From positions 48,904 to 112,903 of the forward strand of contig JAFLKR010000051.1 in assembly GCA_019163135.1 (NCBI GenBank): a stretch of DNA of 64,000 bases. The letters run 5' to 3'. Positions 21,329 to 29,342 of this stretch are shown piece by piece. The position numbers and the translations under genes are program-made. Position 1 is the first letter of the stretch; the number at the start of each line of letters is the position of its first letter. Source of the DNA: Desulfobulbaceae bacterium (lineage in GTDB: Bacteria > Desulfobacterota > Desulfobulbia > Desulfobulbales > Desulfobulbaceae). The notes below the pieces were generated by a model that did no database searches, had not been told where the DNA came from, and saw only the letters and a list, made by a program, of their open reading frames with translations.

Positions 21329-22579
21329 ATGATCCCATCCGTCGATAACCAGCGTATCGTCATCACCGGCGTCGGCCTGACCGCCCCCGGTGCCGCTAAT
21401 CTGACCGATTTTAGGGCCAACCTGCTGGCCGGAATAAGCGGGGTCACCACCATCGATCTGCGCTACATGGGCACCCATCCCGCCGGGATTTGCACCTTTG
21501 CCGAAACCCGCTATCGCAAAAAACGGGAAAACAGTCGCGGCACCCGTGCCGGTTGCATCGGCGTCTACTGCGCCAATGAGGCCCTAAACGATGCGGCTAT
21601 CGATTTTTCCGAATATGACCGCGCCGCCACCGGCGTCTATATTGGCCTGACCGAGCACGGCACGGTGGAAACGGAAAATGAAGTCTATAACATCGGGCAG
21701 TACCATAACGATGTCAATTACTGGACCCACCATCATAACCCCCGGACGGTGCTTAATAATCCAGCCGGCGAGATTACCATGAACCTGGGGATCACCGGTC
21801 CGCATTACGCCATCGGCGCGGCCTGCGCCGCCGGCAATGCCGCCCTGATTCAAGGCGTCCAGATGCTGCGGTTGGGCGAGGTCGAGTTGGCGCTCTGCGG
21901 GGGGATTTCCGAGTGTGTCGGTTCTTTTGGCATTTTTGCCAGTTTTCGCTCCCAGGGAGCGCTGGCCGAGCATCCTGACCCCACCCGGGCCAGCCGTCCG
22001 TTCGACCGGGACCGCAACGGCATCGTCATCTCCGAAGGCGGCTGCGTCTTCACCCTGGAGCGGCTGGATCGGGCCCTAGCTCGGGAAGCGAAGATTTACG
22101 GTGAGATCACCGGGTACGCCATAAACTCGGACGCCAAGGATTTTGTTCTGCCCTATGGCCCCAGGCAGCGGCAATGCATGGAGCAGGCCCTGCGACGGGC
22201 GGATCTGCGCCCCTCCGACATCACCATTGTCAACACCCATGCCACCGGCACCAAGCAGGGGGACATCGAAGAGTGTAACGCCATTCGCGACACCTTTGCC
22301 GATTGCCCTCAGACCCGGATCAACAACACCAAATCCAGCATTGGCCACGCCATGGGTGCGGCCGGCGTACTGGAACTAGCCGGCAACCTGCCCTCATTTA
22401 CTGATCATCTGGTCCATCCGACCATCAATCTGGAGCATCTGGACCCGGAATGCGCCCTACCCGGTCTGGTGGCCGGCTCCCCCCAACAACTGGAGCGGGT
22501 CGACGCCATTCTCAATAATTCGTTTGGTATGCTGGGGATAAATTCCGTGGTGATCGTTGAGAGATTTGTGGCGAAGTGA
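21329..22579 (+). CDS. FabF-like beta-ketoacyl-ACP synthase of the lipid cluster
   Basis: The 416-residue protein has the Cys-His-His triad of condensing enzymes: Cys166 in IGAACAAGNAA, one His in NTHATGTKQGD (about 308) and one in NTKSSIGHAMGAAG (about 343). It should extend an ACP-bound acyl chain by decarboxylative condensation with malonyl-ACP. The ATG at 21329 is preferred over upstream frame-open starts inside alaS because it begins 4 nt after the alaS stop, and the protein then starts like FabF (QRIVITGVGLTAP). It diverges from housekeeping FabF in the 110-145 region (TETENEVYNIGQYHND and a HHH stretch), which suggests a dedicated substrate. It is the first gene of the 21329-32961 cluster. 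Confidence 0.9.
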   Translation: MIPSVDNQRIVITGVGLTAPGAANLTDFRANLLAGISGVTTIDLRYMGTHPAGICTFAETRYRKKRENSRGTRAGCIGVYCANEALNDAAIDFSEYDRAATGVYIGLTEHGTVETENEVYNIGQYHNDVNYWTHHHNPRTVLNNPAGEITMNLGITGPHYAIGAACAAGNAALIQGVQMLRLGEVELALCGGISECVGSFGIFASFRSQGALAEHPDPTRASRPFDRDRNGIVISEGGCVFTLERLDRALAREAKIYGEITGYAINSDAKDFVLPYGPRQRQCMEQALRRADLRPSDITIVNTHATGTKQGDIEECNAIRDTFADCPQTRINNTKSSIGHAMGAAGVLELAGNLPSFTDHLVHPTINLEHLDPECALPGLVAGSPQQLERVDAILNNSFGMLGINSVVIVERFVAK

Positions 22580-22656
22580 AGTCGTGTGTGGTATTTCTCT
22601 CAACTTTCGCCGAATTATAACAAGAATCGCCTGTTTTTATATAGAGGAACTGAAGT

Positions 22657-22908
22657 ATGACCCGTGACGAAATCAAGGATGTTATCCTTGAAATCATAGA
22701 AGATATTGACGAAGAAGCCGATTTTGCCAATCTTGATGCCGAAGCGCCCCTCCGGGACCAGCTGGATTTGGATTCCATGGATTTCCTGGATATTGTCATG
22801 GAATTGCGCAAAAGGTACAAGTTACAGATTCCGGAAGAGGAATACCCGCAGCTCGCCTCGCTGGCCAGTTGCGTCAATTATCTTGAGCCCAAACTGAAAG
22901 ACGTCTGA
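22657..22908 (+). CDS. Acyl carrier protein of the lipid cluster
   Basis: This 83-residue acidic protein has the carrier fold and the phosphopantetheine attachment site at Ser40 in DLDSMDFLDIV. The family's more usual DSL is DSM here. It lies 77 bp after the ketosynthase and is closed by the intrinsic terminator at 22933. It should carry the growing chain for the cluster's condensing and reducing enzymes. The C-terminal half (RKRYKLQIPEEEYPQLASL) resembles carrier proteins of secondary fatty-acid and polyketide pathways. TAGAGGAACTGAAG before the ATG supplies the ribosome site. Confidence 0.92.
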   Translation: MTRDEIKDVILEIIEDIDEEADFANLDAEAPLRDQLDLDSMDFLDIVMELRKRYKLQIPEEEYPQLASLASCVNYLEPKLKDV

Positions 22909-22932
22909 TTCTTCAAACCGGGAATCTGCCTT

Positions 22933-22967
22933 CACCGGCGAGTTCCCCTCAGTTCGCCGGTTTTTTT
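22933..22967 (+). terminator. Intrinsic terminator between ACP and the first CrtI-like gene
   Basis: ACCGGCGA (22934-22941) and TCGCCGGT (22954-22961) make a perfect 8-bp G/C-rich stem with a 12-nt loop, followed directly by a run of T residues to 22967. It lies only 8 nt before the ATG of the following gene. It should end much of the alaS-KS-ACP transcript. Confidence 0.8.
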
Positions 22968-22975
22968 ATGCGCAC

Positions 22976-24352
22976 ATGGCTGATTATCAGCTCATCATCA
23001 TTGGAGGAGGCCTGTCGGGAATAGCGGCAGGAATTCGCGCCGCGCGTTTCGGCAGAAAAACGCTGATCCTCGAACAACACGCCCTACCCGGTGGTTTGAA
23101 TTCCTATTATGTCCGCCAGGGGCATCTGCTCGAAACCGGCCTGCATGCCATGACCAACTGTGCTGCCCCCGGCGATAAACATGCCCCCCTCAATCGACTG
23201 TTCCGTCAGTTGCACCTTTCCCGCAAACAGTTCCAACTCCAGGAACAGATCGGCTCGGAAATTCATTTCTGCGGGCAGTCGCTCTTTTTCACCAATGATT
23301 CTACCGTGCTGGAGGATGCGATCGCGCGGGCTTTTCCCGCTGGCATCGATCGGTTTCGACTGCTGAAAACGAAGATCGCCCTCTACGATCCCTTTGCCCC
23401 TGCGCCCTGGCGTTCCAGCCGGCAGTTTCTCGCTGCCCACCTCCAGGATTCGCGGTTGGAGGACATGCTGCTTCTGCCGCTCATGGTGTATGGCAACGCC
23501 GAAGAGCATGACATGGATCTGGGGCAGTTTGTGATCATGTTTCGGGCCGTTTTTGAGGAGGGTTTTTTCCGGCCGTCCGGGACCATGCGGGAGTTTCTCG
23601 ACCAACTGGTTGGCCAGTACCGCGAATATGGCGGCGAGTTACGCTATCGCGCTCCGGTGGCGGAAATCGTGGTCCGGGATGGGCGGGTGCAGGGGGTCCG
23701 ACTGGCCGACGGCGAAGAACTGAGCGCCGAGGCAGTCCTCTCCACCGCCGGTATTCCTGAAACCATCCGGCTTTCCGGTTGGGATGACGATGTGGAGCGC
23801 TATAGCGGGCGAATGAGTTTCATGGAAACCATCAGCCTGTTACCGCGAAGTCAGGCCGCCACGCTCAGCAGGGAACGCACTATTATTTTTTATCACAACA
23901 AACCCGTGCTCAGCTATCGGCGGCCGGATTTTTTCCTCGATACCTCCTGGGGAGTCATCTGCTTCCCTGAGAATTTTGCCGGACAACCCCCCTCTGATTT
24001 AATCCAGATCCGAGTGACCAACGCCGCCAATTACCCCCTGTGGAAAGCACTCGCCCCCCAAGCCTACGGGCCCATGAAGCAAAAGTGGACCGCCGCATCC
24101 GTCCAGGCCAGCGAGGAAATCATTGGGAATTATCAGCCGTCCATTGTATATCAAGACAGCTTTACCCCCCTGACCATCGAGCGTTTTACCCGTAAGGCCC
24201 AAGGGGCGGTGTACGGCAGTGCGGTCAAGATTAAGGATGGGCTTACTCCCTGGCCTAACCTGTTCATCGCTGGCACGGATCAGGGCTATCTGGGGATTGT
24301 CGGGGCCATGCTGAGCGGCATTACCGTGGTCAACCGACATCTCCTCCAATGA
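22976..24352 (+). CDS. CrtI-type FAD-dependent oxidoreductase 1 (phytoene desaturase-like)
   Basis: The 458-residue protein starts with a dinucleotide-binding fold (IIIGGGLSGIAAGIRAARFG, then LILEQHALPGG). It ends with the FAD-binding CrtI/amine-oxidase signature (NLFIAGTDQGYLGIVGAMLSG). This family dehydrogenates or isomerises long apolar chains such as phytoene and retinol. No carotenoid genes are near; its neighbours are an ACP, ketosynthases and fatty-acid reductases, so the likely substrate is an acyl chain, free or on ACP. That is inference. The ATG at 22976 follows the terminator's T-run by 8 nt and has no Shine-Dalgarno, so it may be leaderless or poorly translated. The paralogue at 24369 follows 16 nt later. 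Confidence 0.82.
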   Translation: MADYQLIIIGGGLSGIAAGIRAARFGRKTLILEQHALPGGLNSYYVRQGHLLETGLHAMTNCAAPGDKHAPLNRLFRQLHLSRKQFQLQEQIGSEIHFCGQSLFFTNDSTVLEDAIARAFPAGIDRFRLLKTKIALYDPFAPAPWRSSRQFLAAHLQDSRLEDMLLLPLMVYGNAEEHDMDLGQFVIMFRAVFEEGFFRPSGTMREFLDQLVGQYREYGGELRYRAPVAEIVVRDGRVQGVRLADGEELSAEAVLSTAGIPETIRLSGWDDDVERYSGRMSFMETISLLPRSQAATLSRERTIIFYHNKPVLSYRRPDFFLDTSWGVICFPENFAGQPPSDLIQIRVTNAANYPLWKALAPQAYGPMKQKWTAASVQASEEIIGNYQPSIVYQDSFTPLTIERFTRKAQGAVYGSAVKIKDGLTPWPNLFIAGTDQGYLGIVGAMLSGITVVNRHLLQ

Positions 24353-24368
24353 GACGAGATCGATAGTA

Positions 24369-25778
24369 ATGCAATACACGCCGCTGGATAAGGTCCAGCC
24401 CCAATACGATGTGGTGGTGATCGGCTCTGGCCTCGGCGGCATGACCTGCGCTAACCGACTGGCGGAAGCGGGGCATACCGTGCTGCTGCTGGAGCATCAC
24501 GTCCAACTCGGGGGCCTGGCCACCTGGTTCAAGCGGGGCGGCCATATTTTTGACGTCTCCCTGCACGGCTTTCCCTACGGCATGGTCAAAACCTGTAAAA
24601 AATACTGGGGCCGGGCTATCCGTGATTCCATCATCCAGTTGCAGCATATCGTCTTTGATAATCCGCAATTTTCCTTAACCACCACCTTCAGTAAAGACGA
24701 TTTCATTCGTATCCTCCAGGAGCGATTCGGGGTCAGCCAAACGGTGGTTTCGGAGTTCTTTGCCACGGTCGACGCCATGAATTTCTATGATGACCAAAGG
24801 CTGACCACCAGGGAACTGTTTGCCCAATTTTTTCCAGGACGAAGCGACATCCATCGGTTGCTGATGGAGCCCATTACCTATGCCAACGGCTCAACCCTGG
24901 ATGAACCGGCCATCACCTACGGCATCGTCTTTTCCAATTTTATGAACCGGGGTGTGTTTACCTTCGAGGGCGGAACCGACAAGCTCATCGGGCTGATGGC
25001 GGCGGAATTGCTGAATAAAGGGGTGGATATCTGCACCGGGGCGCGGGTGGAGCGCATCCTGGTAGAGGACGGGGTAACCCGAGGGGTGGTAGTCAAAGGC
25101 AGGGAAATTAAGGCCACGGCCGTGATTTCCAATGCGGGCATTACCAACACCATCGACAATCTGGTGGGCCCGGAGCAGTTCGCCGCCGATTTCCTCGGCC
25201 GTTTCAGCAAGGTGCAGGTTAACAATTCGAGTTGCCAGGTCTATTTTGGTATCCGCAAAGGCGAGTCCATCGGCAATATCGGCGACCTTCTCTTCACCTC
25301 GACGGCGGCGGAGTTTTCCTCGGAGGAGATGCGGCGGATGGACACCAAAAGCCGCACCTTTTCGGTCTATTATCCCAAAACCAGGCCTCAGGCTCCGCCC
25401 GATTATACCATCGTCGCCTCAATGAACGCCGATTATGACGATTGGGCCAAACTGTCCCCGGAAGCCTACCGTCTGGCTAAGGAGGCGATGATCGAGCGTT
25501 GTTTTGATGACTTGGAACGCTATGTCCCTGGGGTTCGCGCCAAAGTGGATACGATCGAGTCGGCCACCCCGCGCACCTTTCATCGCTATACCCTGCACAC
25601 CAAAGGCACCTCGTTCGGCACCAAGTTTGAGGGGCTTGACATCTCCCGTTCCCTGCACAAACAGATCGACGGGCTTTTTCATGTCGGCAGTGTCGGCATC
25701 ATCATGAGCGGCTGGCTGGGAGCGATCAACTACGGCGTCATTGTCGCCAACGATGTCGACAGCTATTTAAGGAGCTAA
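24369..25778 (+). CDS. CrtI-type FAD-dependent oxidoreductase 2 (phytoene desaturase-like)
   Basis: The 469-residue protein is a second member of the CrtI/NAD(P)/FAD family, with YDVVVIGSGLGGMTCANRLAEAG-type Rossmann sequence at residues 14-36, LLLEHHVQLGGLAT after it, and the C-terminal FAD motif (DGLFHVGSVGIIMSGWLGA). It is clearly diverged from the protein at 22976, so this is an old duplication or a hetero-pair, not a recent copy. Pairs of CrtI-like enzymes act on the same chain in other pathways (for example desaturase plus isomerase). In this fatty-acid context chain desaturation, cyclisation or isomerisation is possible. The start follows GAGACGAGATCGATAGTA, a weak ribosome site. Confidence 0.82.
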   Translation: MQYTPLDKVQPQYDVVVIGSGLGGMTCANRLAEAGHTVLLLEHHVQLGGLATWFKRGGHIFDVSLHGFPYGMVKTCKKYWGRAIRDSIIQLQHIVFDNPQFSLTTTFSKDDFIRILQERFGVSQTVVSEFFATVDAMNFYDDQRLTTRELFAQFFPGRSDIHRLLMEPITYANGSTLDEPAITYGIVFSNFMNRGVFTFEGGTDKLIGLMAAELLNKGVDICTGARVERILVEDGVTRGVVVKGREIKATAVISNAGITNTIDNLVGPEQFAADFLGRFSKVQVNNSSCQVYFGIRKGESIGNIGDLLFTSTAAEFSSEEMRRMDTKSRTFSVYYPKTRPQAPPDYTIVASMNADYDDWAKLSPEAYRLAKEAMIERCFDDLERYVPGVRAKVDTIESATPRTFHRYTLHTKGTSFGTKFEGLDISRSLHKQIDGLFHVGSVGIIMSGWLGAINYGVIVANDVDSYLRS

Positions 25779-25928
25779 AGGCATCCCCATATCTGCTGAA
25801 ATTGCTTTTGACCTTTGGGTGTGTTGTTCAGACTTCCGGCGCTTGGCCCTTAATGCCGGGACAGCTTTGATCGATCAATTGCCGGTGGTGGTGTCAATCC
25901 AGGCAGCTAAATAATAAGATGAGGACTC

Positions 25929-26669
25929 ATGCTCGAATTTGAAGGAAAAAAAGCGGTGGTGAGCGGAGCGACCCGCGGCATTGGCAAGGCGATCACTGAG
26001 GCCCTGCTCGCCCGAGGGGCAACCGTCGTCGGCCTTTATGGCGGCAACCGGCAGGCGGCCGATACCTTTGCCGCTCAGCAGGCGCACTGCGGCCCGCGCT
26101 TGCAGTTGCGGCACCTGGATGTCAGCGATTACCAGGCGGCGGCGGATTGCTTCGCGGACCTGGAAGACGAATTCGAAACCCTGGATATTTTGGTAAACAA
26201 CGCCGGTATCCGCAGAGACGCGGTCCTGGCAATGATGAAGGAGGAGGATTGGCGGCGGGTGCTGGATGTCAATCTGACCGGCGGCTACATTCTGTCGAAG
26301 TTTGCCGTGCCTTTGATGATGAAACAGAAATACGGCCGGATCGTTTTTATCACCTCCCCCATGGGTCATCTCGGTTTCTCCGGTCAGAGCAACTACGCCG
26401 CGTCCAAGGCGGGCCAGATTGGGCTGATGAAGTCGCTCTCCAAAGAGGTGGCCAAGCGTAAGATCACCGTGAATTGTGTGTCGCCAGGTTTCATCAGCAC
26501 CGGTTTCATCGACGACCTGCCTGAAGTGCAACTCAAGGAATACAAAAAGCTGGTGCCTGCCGGTCGCTTCGGGACGCCGGCCGAGGTGGCGGAGGCGGTG
26601 TTGTTTTTGTGCAGTGAGGGCGCGGCCTACATCAACGGTGCCGTGCTGGAGATCACCGGCGGTTTATGA
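25929..26669 (+). CDS. FabG-like 3-oxoacyl-ACP reductase
   Basis: The 246-residue protein is a classical short-chain dehydrogenase. It has the cofactor motif GATRGIGKA at residues 13-21, NNAG near 91, catalytic Ser near 141 (FITSPMGH) and Tyr-x3-Lys in NYAASKAG near 156. FabG reduces 3-ketoacyl-ACP with NADPH after each condensation. A GAGGA ribosome site precedes the ATG, 150 bp after the CrtI pair. Its stop overlaps the next gene (ATGA at 26666), so it is coupled to the dehydratase. Its place among ketosynthase, ACP, dehydratase and enoyl reductase suggests it belongs to a private elongation cycle. Confidence 0.88.
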   Translation: MLEFEGKKAVVSGATRGIGKAITEALLARGATVVGLYGGNRQAADTFAAQQAHCGPRLQLRHLDVSDYQAAADCFADLEDEFETLDILVNNAGIRRDAVLAMMKEEDWRRVLDVNLTGGYILSKFAVPLMMKQKYGRIVFITSPMGHLGFSGQSNYAASKAGQIGLMKSLSKEVAKRKITVNCVSPGFISTGFIDDLPEVQLKEYKKLVPAGRFGTPAEVAEAVLFLCSEGAAYINGAVLEITGGL

Positions 26670-27124
26670 GGGCTGTGATGCGTGACGAATTCATTTTGGC
26701 CCGGATTCCCCATCGGCCACCTTTTCTCTGGCTCGACCGGGTGTTGGAGATTTCCGGGGAAACCATTCGGGCGGAAAAGGTGGTGCCCGAGGATCTGGAA
26801 CTCTTTCAGGGCCATTATCCCGGTTATCCGTTGATGCCGGGGGTTTTGCTCTGTGAAGCGGTTTTTCAAGCCGGGGCCCTGTTGATCGGCGAATTGGTGC
26901 GGCAGGACCCTGCCGTGAAAGAGGCCGCTGCACCATCGGTGCCGGTGCTGACCCGGATTCTGGGAGCCAAATTTAAACGCGAGGTTCGTCCGGGCGATAC
27001 GCTGGAAATCTCCGCGACCCTGGTGGAGCGGTTGGGGCCGGCCTGGCTGTTGAAAGGCAAGGTTCGGGTGGGCGGTAAAGTGGCGGTGCAGGTCGAGTTC
27101 GCCTGTGCACAGAAGGGGGCATAG
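26666..27124 (+). CDS. FabZ-like 3-hydroxyacyl-ACP dehydratase
   Basis: The 152-residue hot-dog protein has the FabZ signatures IPHRPPFLWLDRV near residue 14 and FQGHYPGYPLMPGVLLCEA near 47. These give the catalytic His in GHYP and the Glu in CEAVFQ. It should dehydrate 3-hydroxyacyl-ACP to trans-2-enoyl-ACP. It starts within the stop of the FabG-like gene and ends directly against the enoyl-reductase gene (0-nt gap). A second in-frame ATG four codons in (MRDEF) is an equally good start. Confidence 0.88.
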   Translation: MRAVMRDEFILARIPHRPPFLWLDRVLEISGETIRAEKVVPEDLELFQGHYPGYPLMPGVLLCEAVFQAGALLIGELVRQDPAVKEAAAPSVPVLTRILGAKFKREVRPGDTLEISATLVERLGPAWLLKGKVRVGGKVAVQVEFACAQKGA

Positions 27125-27925
27125 TTGAGTTTTCTTGGTTTTGAAGGCAGCAGAATTGTGATATTCGGCTTGGCCAATAAAAAATCGGTAGCCTGCAGCA
27201 TCGGTCGGGTGCTGGTCGAGGCCGGTGCCGAGGTGATCCATGTGGTCAGGAGCGCGCAGCGGGCAGAAACAGCCGCCAAGCTTTTCCCAGACAATCTGAT
27301 TTTTCTCTGTGACGTCGAAGAGGAAGACAATATCATCCGGGTCCGGGACGCCATCAGCCGTCAGATAACCGGCCCCATCGACGGGATCGTCCATTCCATT
27401 GCCTTTGCCAACTACGCCGACGGGATGCGCCCTTTCCATCAAACGCCGAAAAAGGATTTCCTCCAAGCCATGGATATCTCCTGTTATTCCTTCATCGCCA
27501 TAGCTAATCATTTCAAGGAGTTGCTGTCCAATCAAGCCTCGCTGGTGACCATCTCCATTTCCTCTACCCGCATGGCCGCCGAAAATTACGGCTATATGGG
27601 CCCGGTCAAAGCGGCACTGGAAAGCTCGCTCTGTTTTCTGGCCAAAAGTTTTTCCGCCTTTTCTGAGGTTCGGTTCAATGCGGTTTGTCCCGGCTTGCTC
27701 AAGACTTCGGCCTCCGCCGGCATTCCCGGCTACATCGAGAGTTATCTTTTTGCCGAACAGGCCACCCTGCGCAAAAAAGCCGTGCAGACCCAGGAGGCTG
27801 CCAATGTGGCGGCATTCCTCCTTTCCCGGCGTGCCTCGGGCATGAACGGCCAGTGCCTGGTGGTAGACGCCGGTATGGGCATGAATTTTTTTGACGCCCA
27901 TATTGTCGGCAAAACGGTGGCTTAA
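27125..27925 (+). CDS. FabI-like enoyl-ACP reductase
   Basis: The 266-residue protein is an SDR enoyl reductase. Its N-terminal [17 protein letters not shown] is the divergent cofactor motif of FabI, and [13 protein letters not shown] matches the FabI active-site pattern with the Tyr and the Lys six residues on. HSIAFAN corresponds to the family's HSIAFAP. It should saturate the 2-enoyl bond and finish the elongation cycle. Translation probably begins at TTG 27125, immediately after the dehydratase stop TAG. The C-terminal half is diverged from housekeeping FabI (residues 185-200 differ from the usual RT.AA.GI), so chain-length or substrate choice may differ. Confidence 0.85.
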   Translation: MSFLGFEGSRIVIFGLANKKSVACSIGRVLVEAGAEVIHVVRSAQRAETAAKLFPDNLIFLCDVEEEDNIIRVRDAISRQITGPIDGIVHSIAFANYADGMRPFHQTPKKDFLQAMDISCYSFIAIANHFKELLSNQASLVTISISSTRMAAENYGYMGPVKAALESSLCFLAKSFSAFSEVRFNAVCPGLLKTSASAGIPGYIESYLFAEQATLRKKAVQTQEAANVAAFLLSRRASGMNGQCLVVDAGMGMNFFDAHIVGKTVA

Positions 27926-27977
27926 TGGTTCCGGCAACCGCCCTGGATCAAGTGCTTGCGGTTGAACCGGGGACGAA

Positions 27978-28220
27978 ATGATACCGCCGCTATCAATGCT
28001 CGCCCGTTTGTTAGCGATGGTGCGGCACACCAAGGACGTGTTTTTATCGCCGGCCACCCCTCTGTCGGTCAAAATCGTTTTGGGCCTCGGCTTGCTCTAC
28101 ACTCTGTCCCCCTACGATCTGATCCCCGAATGGGTTCCTATCTTTGGGGTCATGGATGATCTAGCCCTGGCCGCCTTTTTGATTGCCTGGGCCAACAATT
28201 TCAGGATACCGAAAGACTGA
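27978..28220 (+). CDS. DUF1232 small membrane protein
   Basis: The 80-residue protein carries the DUF1232 signature YTLSPYDLIPEWVPIFGVMDDLALA with two hydrophobic stretches (about 29-42 and 56-72). The function of the family is unknown. In plants and bacteria it occurs as a small membrane-associated domain. It sits between the enoyl reductase and oleA on the same strand, so it is in the hydrocarbon cluster by position. It may be a passenger, or a membrane dock for the soluble enzymes. It starts at ATG 27978 after a GGGGACGAA purine stretch. Confidence 0.8.
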   Translation: MIPPLSMLARLLAMVRHTKDVFLSPATPLSVKIVLGLGLLYTLSPYDLIPEWVPIFGVMDDLALAAFLIAWANNFRIPKD

Positions 28221-28275
28221 AATCGGATGGCGGCAACGCCGTCTGCCTATCCACGGATCCCCCCATTTTAAGGAG

Positions 28276-28308
28276 ATGAAAAGGATGAGAGGAGCACTTG
28301 CTTGCTGA
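28276..28308 (+). other. Possible leader micro-ORF coupled to oleA
   Basis: An AAGGAG at 28270-28275 is well spaced (9 nt) for the ATG at 28285, which opens MRGALAC and stops at 28306-28308 in the sequence TGATG. This touches the ATG at 28308 in the oleA frame. The larger ATG at 28276 opens the same frame (MKRMRGALAC). Ribosome re-initiation at oleA would be possible. There is no evidence that the peptide itself has a role. Confidence 0.25.
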
Positions 28309-29342
28309 TGCGGTATACCAATGTCTGTCTGCACGATTTCGGCTATGTTTTGCCGCCGGTCCTTTTATCCTCCACCGCTATTGAAGAGCGCCTCCAACCG
28401 TTGTATGAACGGTTGAAGTTGCCTGCCGGGCGGCTCGAATTGATGACCGGAATCAAAACGCGGCGGTTATGGGAGCAGGGCACCCGGCCAAGCGCCGGGG
28501 CGGCATCGGCCGGCGCCTTGGCCATCGCCAGGGCCGGAGTCCCGATCGACGACCTGGAGTGCCTGCTGTTTACCTCAGTGAGTCGCGACATGATGGAACC
28601 GGCGACCGCCTCGTTTGTTCATCGGTCGCTTGACCTGCCGCCGTCCTGCCTGCTCTTTGATATCTCCAATGCCTGCCTGGGTTTTCTCGACGGCATGCTG
28701 ATGCTTGCCAATATGCTCGAATTAGGGCAGGTCCAGGCCGGGTTGCTGGTGGCCTGCGAGACCGCCGAGGACCTCATCGAGTCCACCCTCGCTCATCTGC
28801 TCGCCGACCTGACTCTCAACAGGAAGTCGATCAAACCGCTGTTCGCCTCCTTGACCATTGGTTCCGGAGCGGTGGCGCTGGTCATGACTTCCCGGCATTA
28901 CCGGGACAGCGGCCATTACCTGCAAGGCGGAGCCTGTCGGGCGAACACCGCTCATAACGACCTTTGCCAGGGCGGGAAAAATGCTGAACAGGGCACGCTG
29001 ATGGCTACCGATTCCGAGCAACTGCTCGCCAAAGGGATTGAGACCGCCGATGCCTGCTGGCAGGCCTTTGGGCAGGAACTGGGTTGGTCGAAAGCCTCCA
29101 TTGACCGCTTTTTCTGTCACCAAGTCGGTAAAGCCCACGCCCAGTTGCTGTTTGAGACCCTGAAACTCGATCCGATCAACAATTTTGAGACCCTGCCGCA
29201 GTTGGGCAATGTCGGCTCGGTATCCGCCCCCATTACCATGGCCATGGGGATTGAGCAGGCGGCCTTGGTGCCTGGACAGCGGGCGGCGATTCTGGGCATC
29301 GGTTCCGGGATCAACTCGCTCATGCTGGGGATTGACTGGTGA
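28302..29342 (+). CDS. oleA: OleA-like thiolase for head-to-head acyl condensation
   Basis: The 346-residue protein belongs to the ketoacyl synthase III/thiolase superfamily. The nucleophile Cys125 is in SNACLGFLDGM, His273 in FFCHQVGKAH and Asn303 in LGNVGSVSAP. Glu99 in RDMMEPATAS precedes the Cys by 26 residues, the spacing of the Glu that deprotonates the second acyl chain in Xanthomonas OleA (E117/C143). OleA condenses two fatty acyl-CoAs to a beta-keto acid without decarboxylation. TTG 28302 has the better-spaced GAGGAG site; ATG 28308 is the alternative. The stop overlaps oleB. An assignment to FabH is less likely because oleBCD follow. Confidence 0.88.
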   Translation: MLMRYTNVCLHDFGYVLPPVLLSSTAIEERLQPLYERLKLPAGRLELMTGIKTRRLWEQGTRPSAGAASAGALAIARAGVPIDDLECLLFTSVSRDMMEPATASFVHRSLDLPPSCLLFDISNACLGFLDGMLMLANMLELGQVQAGLLVACETAEDLIESTLAHLLADLTLNRKSIKPLFASLTIGSGAVALVMTSRHYRDSGHYLQGGACRANTAHNDLCQGGKNAEQGTLMATDSEQLLAKGIETADACWQAFGQELGWSKASIDRFFCHQVGKAHAQLLFETLKLDPINNFETLPQLGNVGSVSAPITMAMGIEQAALVPGQRAAILGIGSGINSLMLGIDW

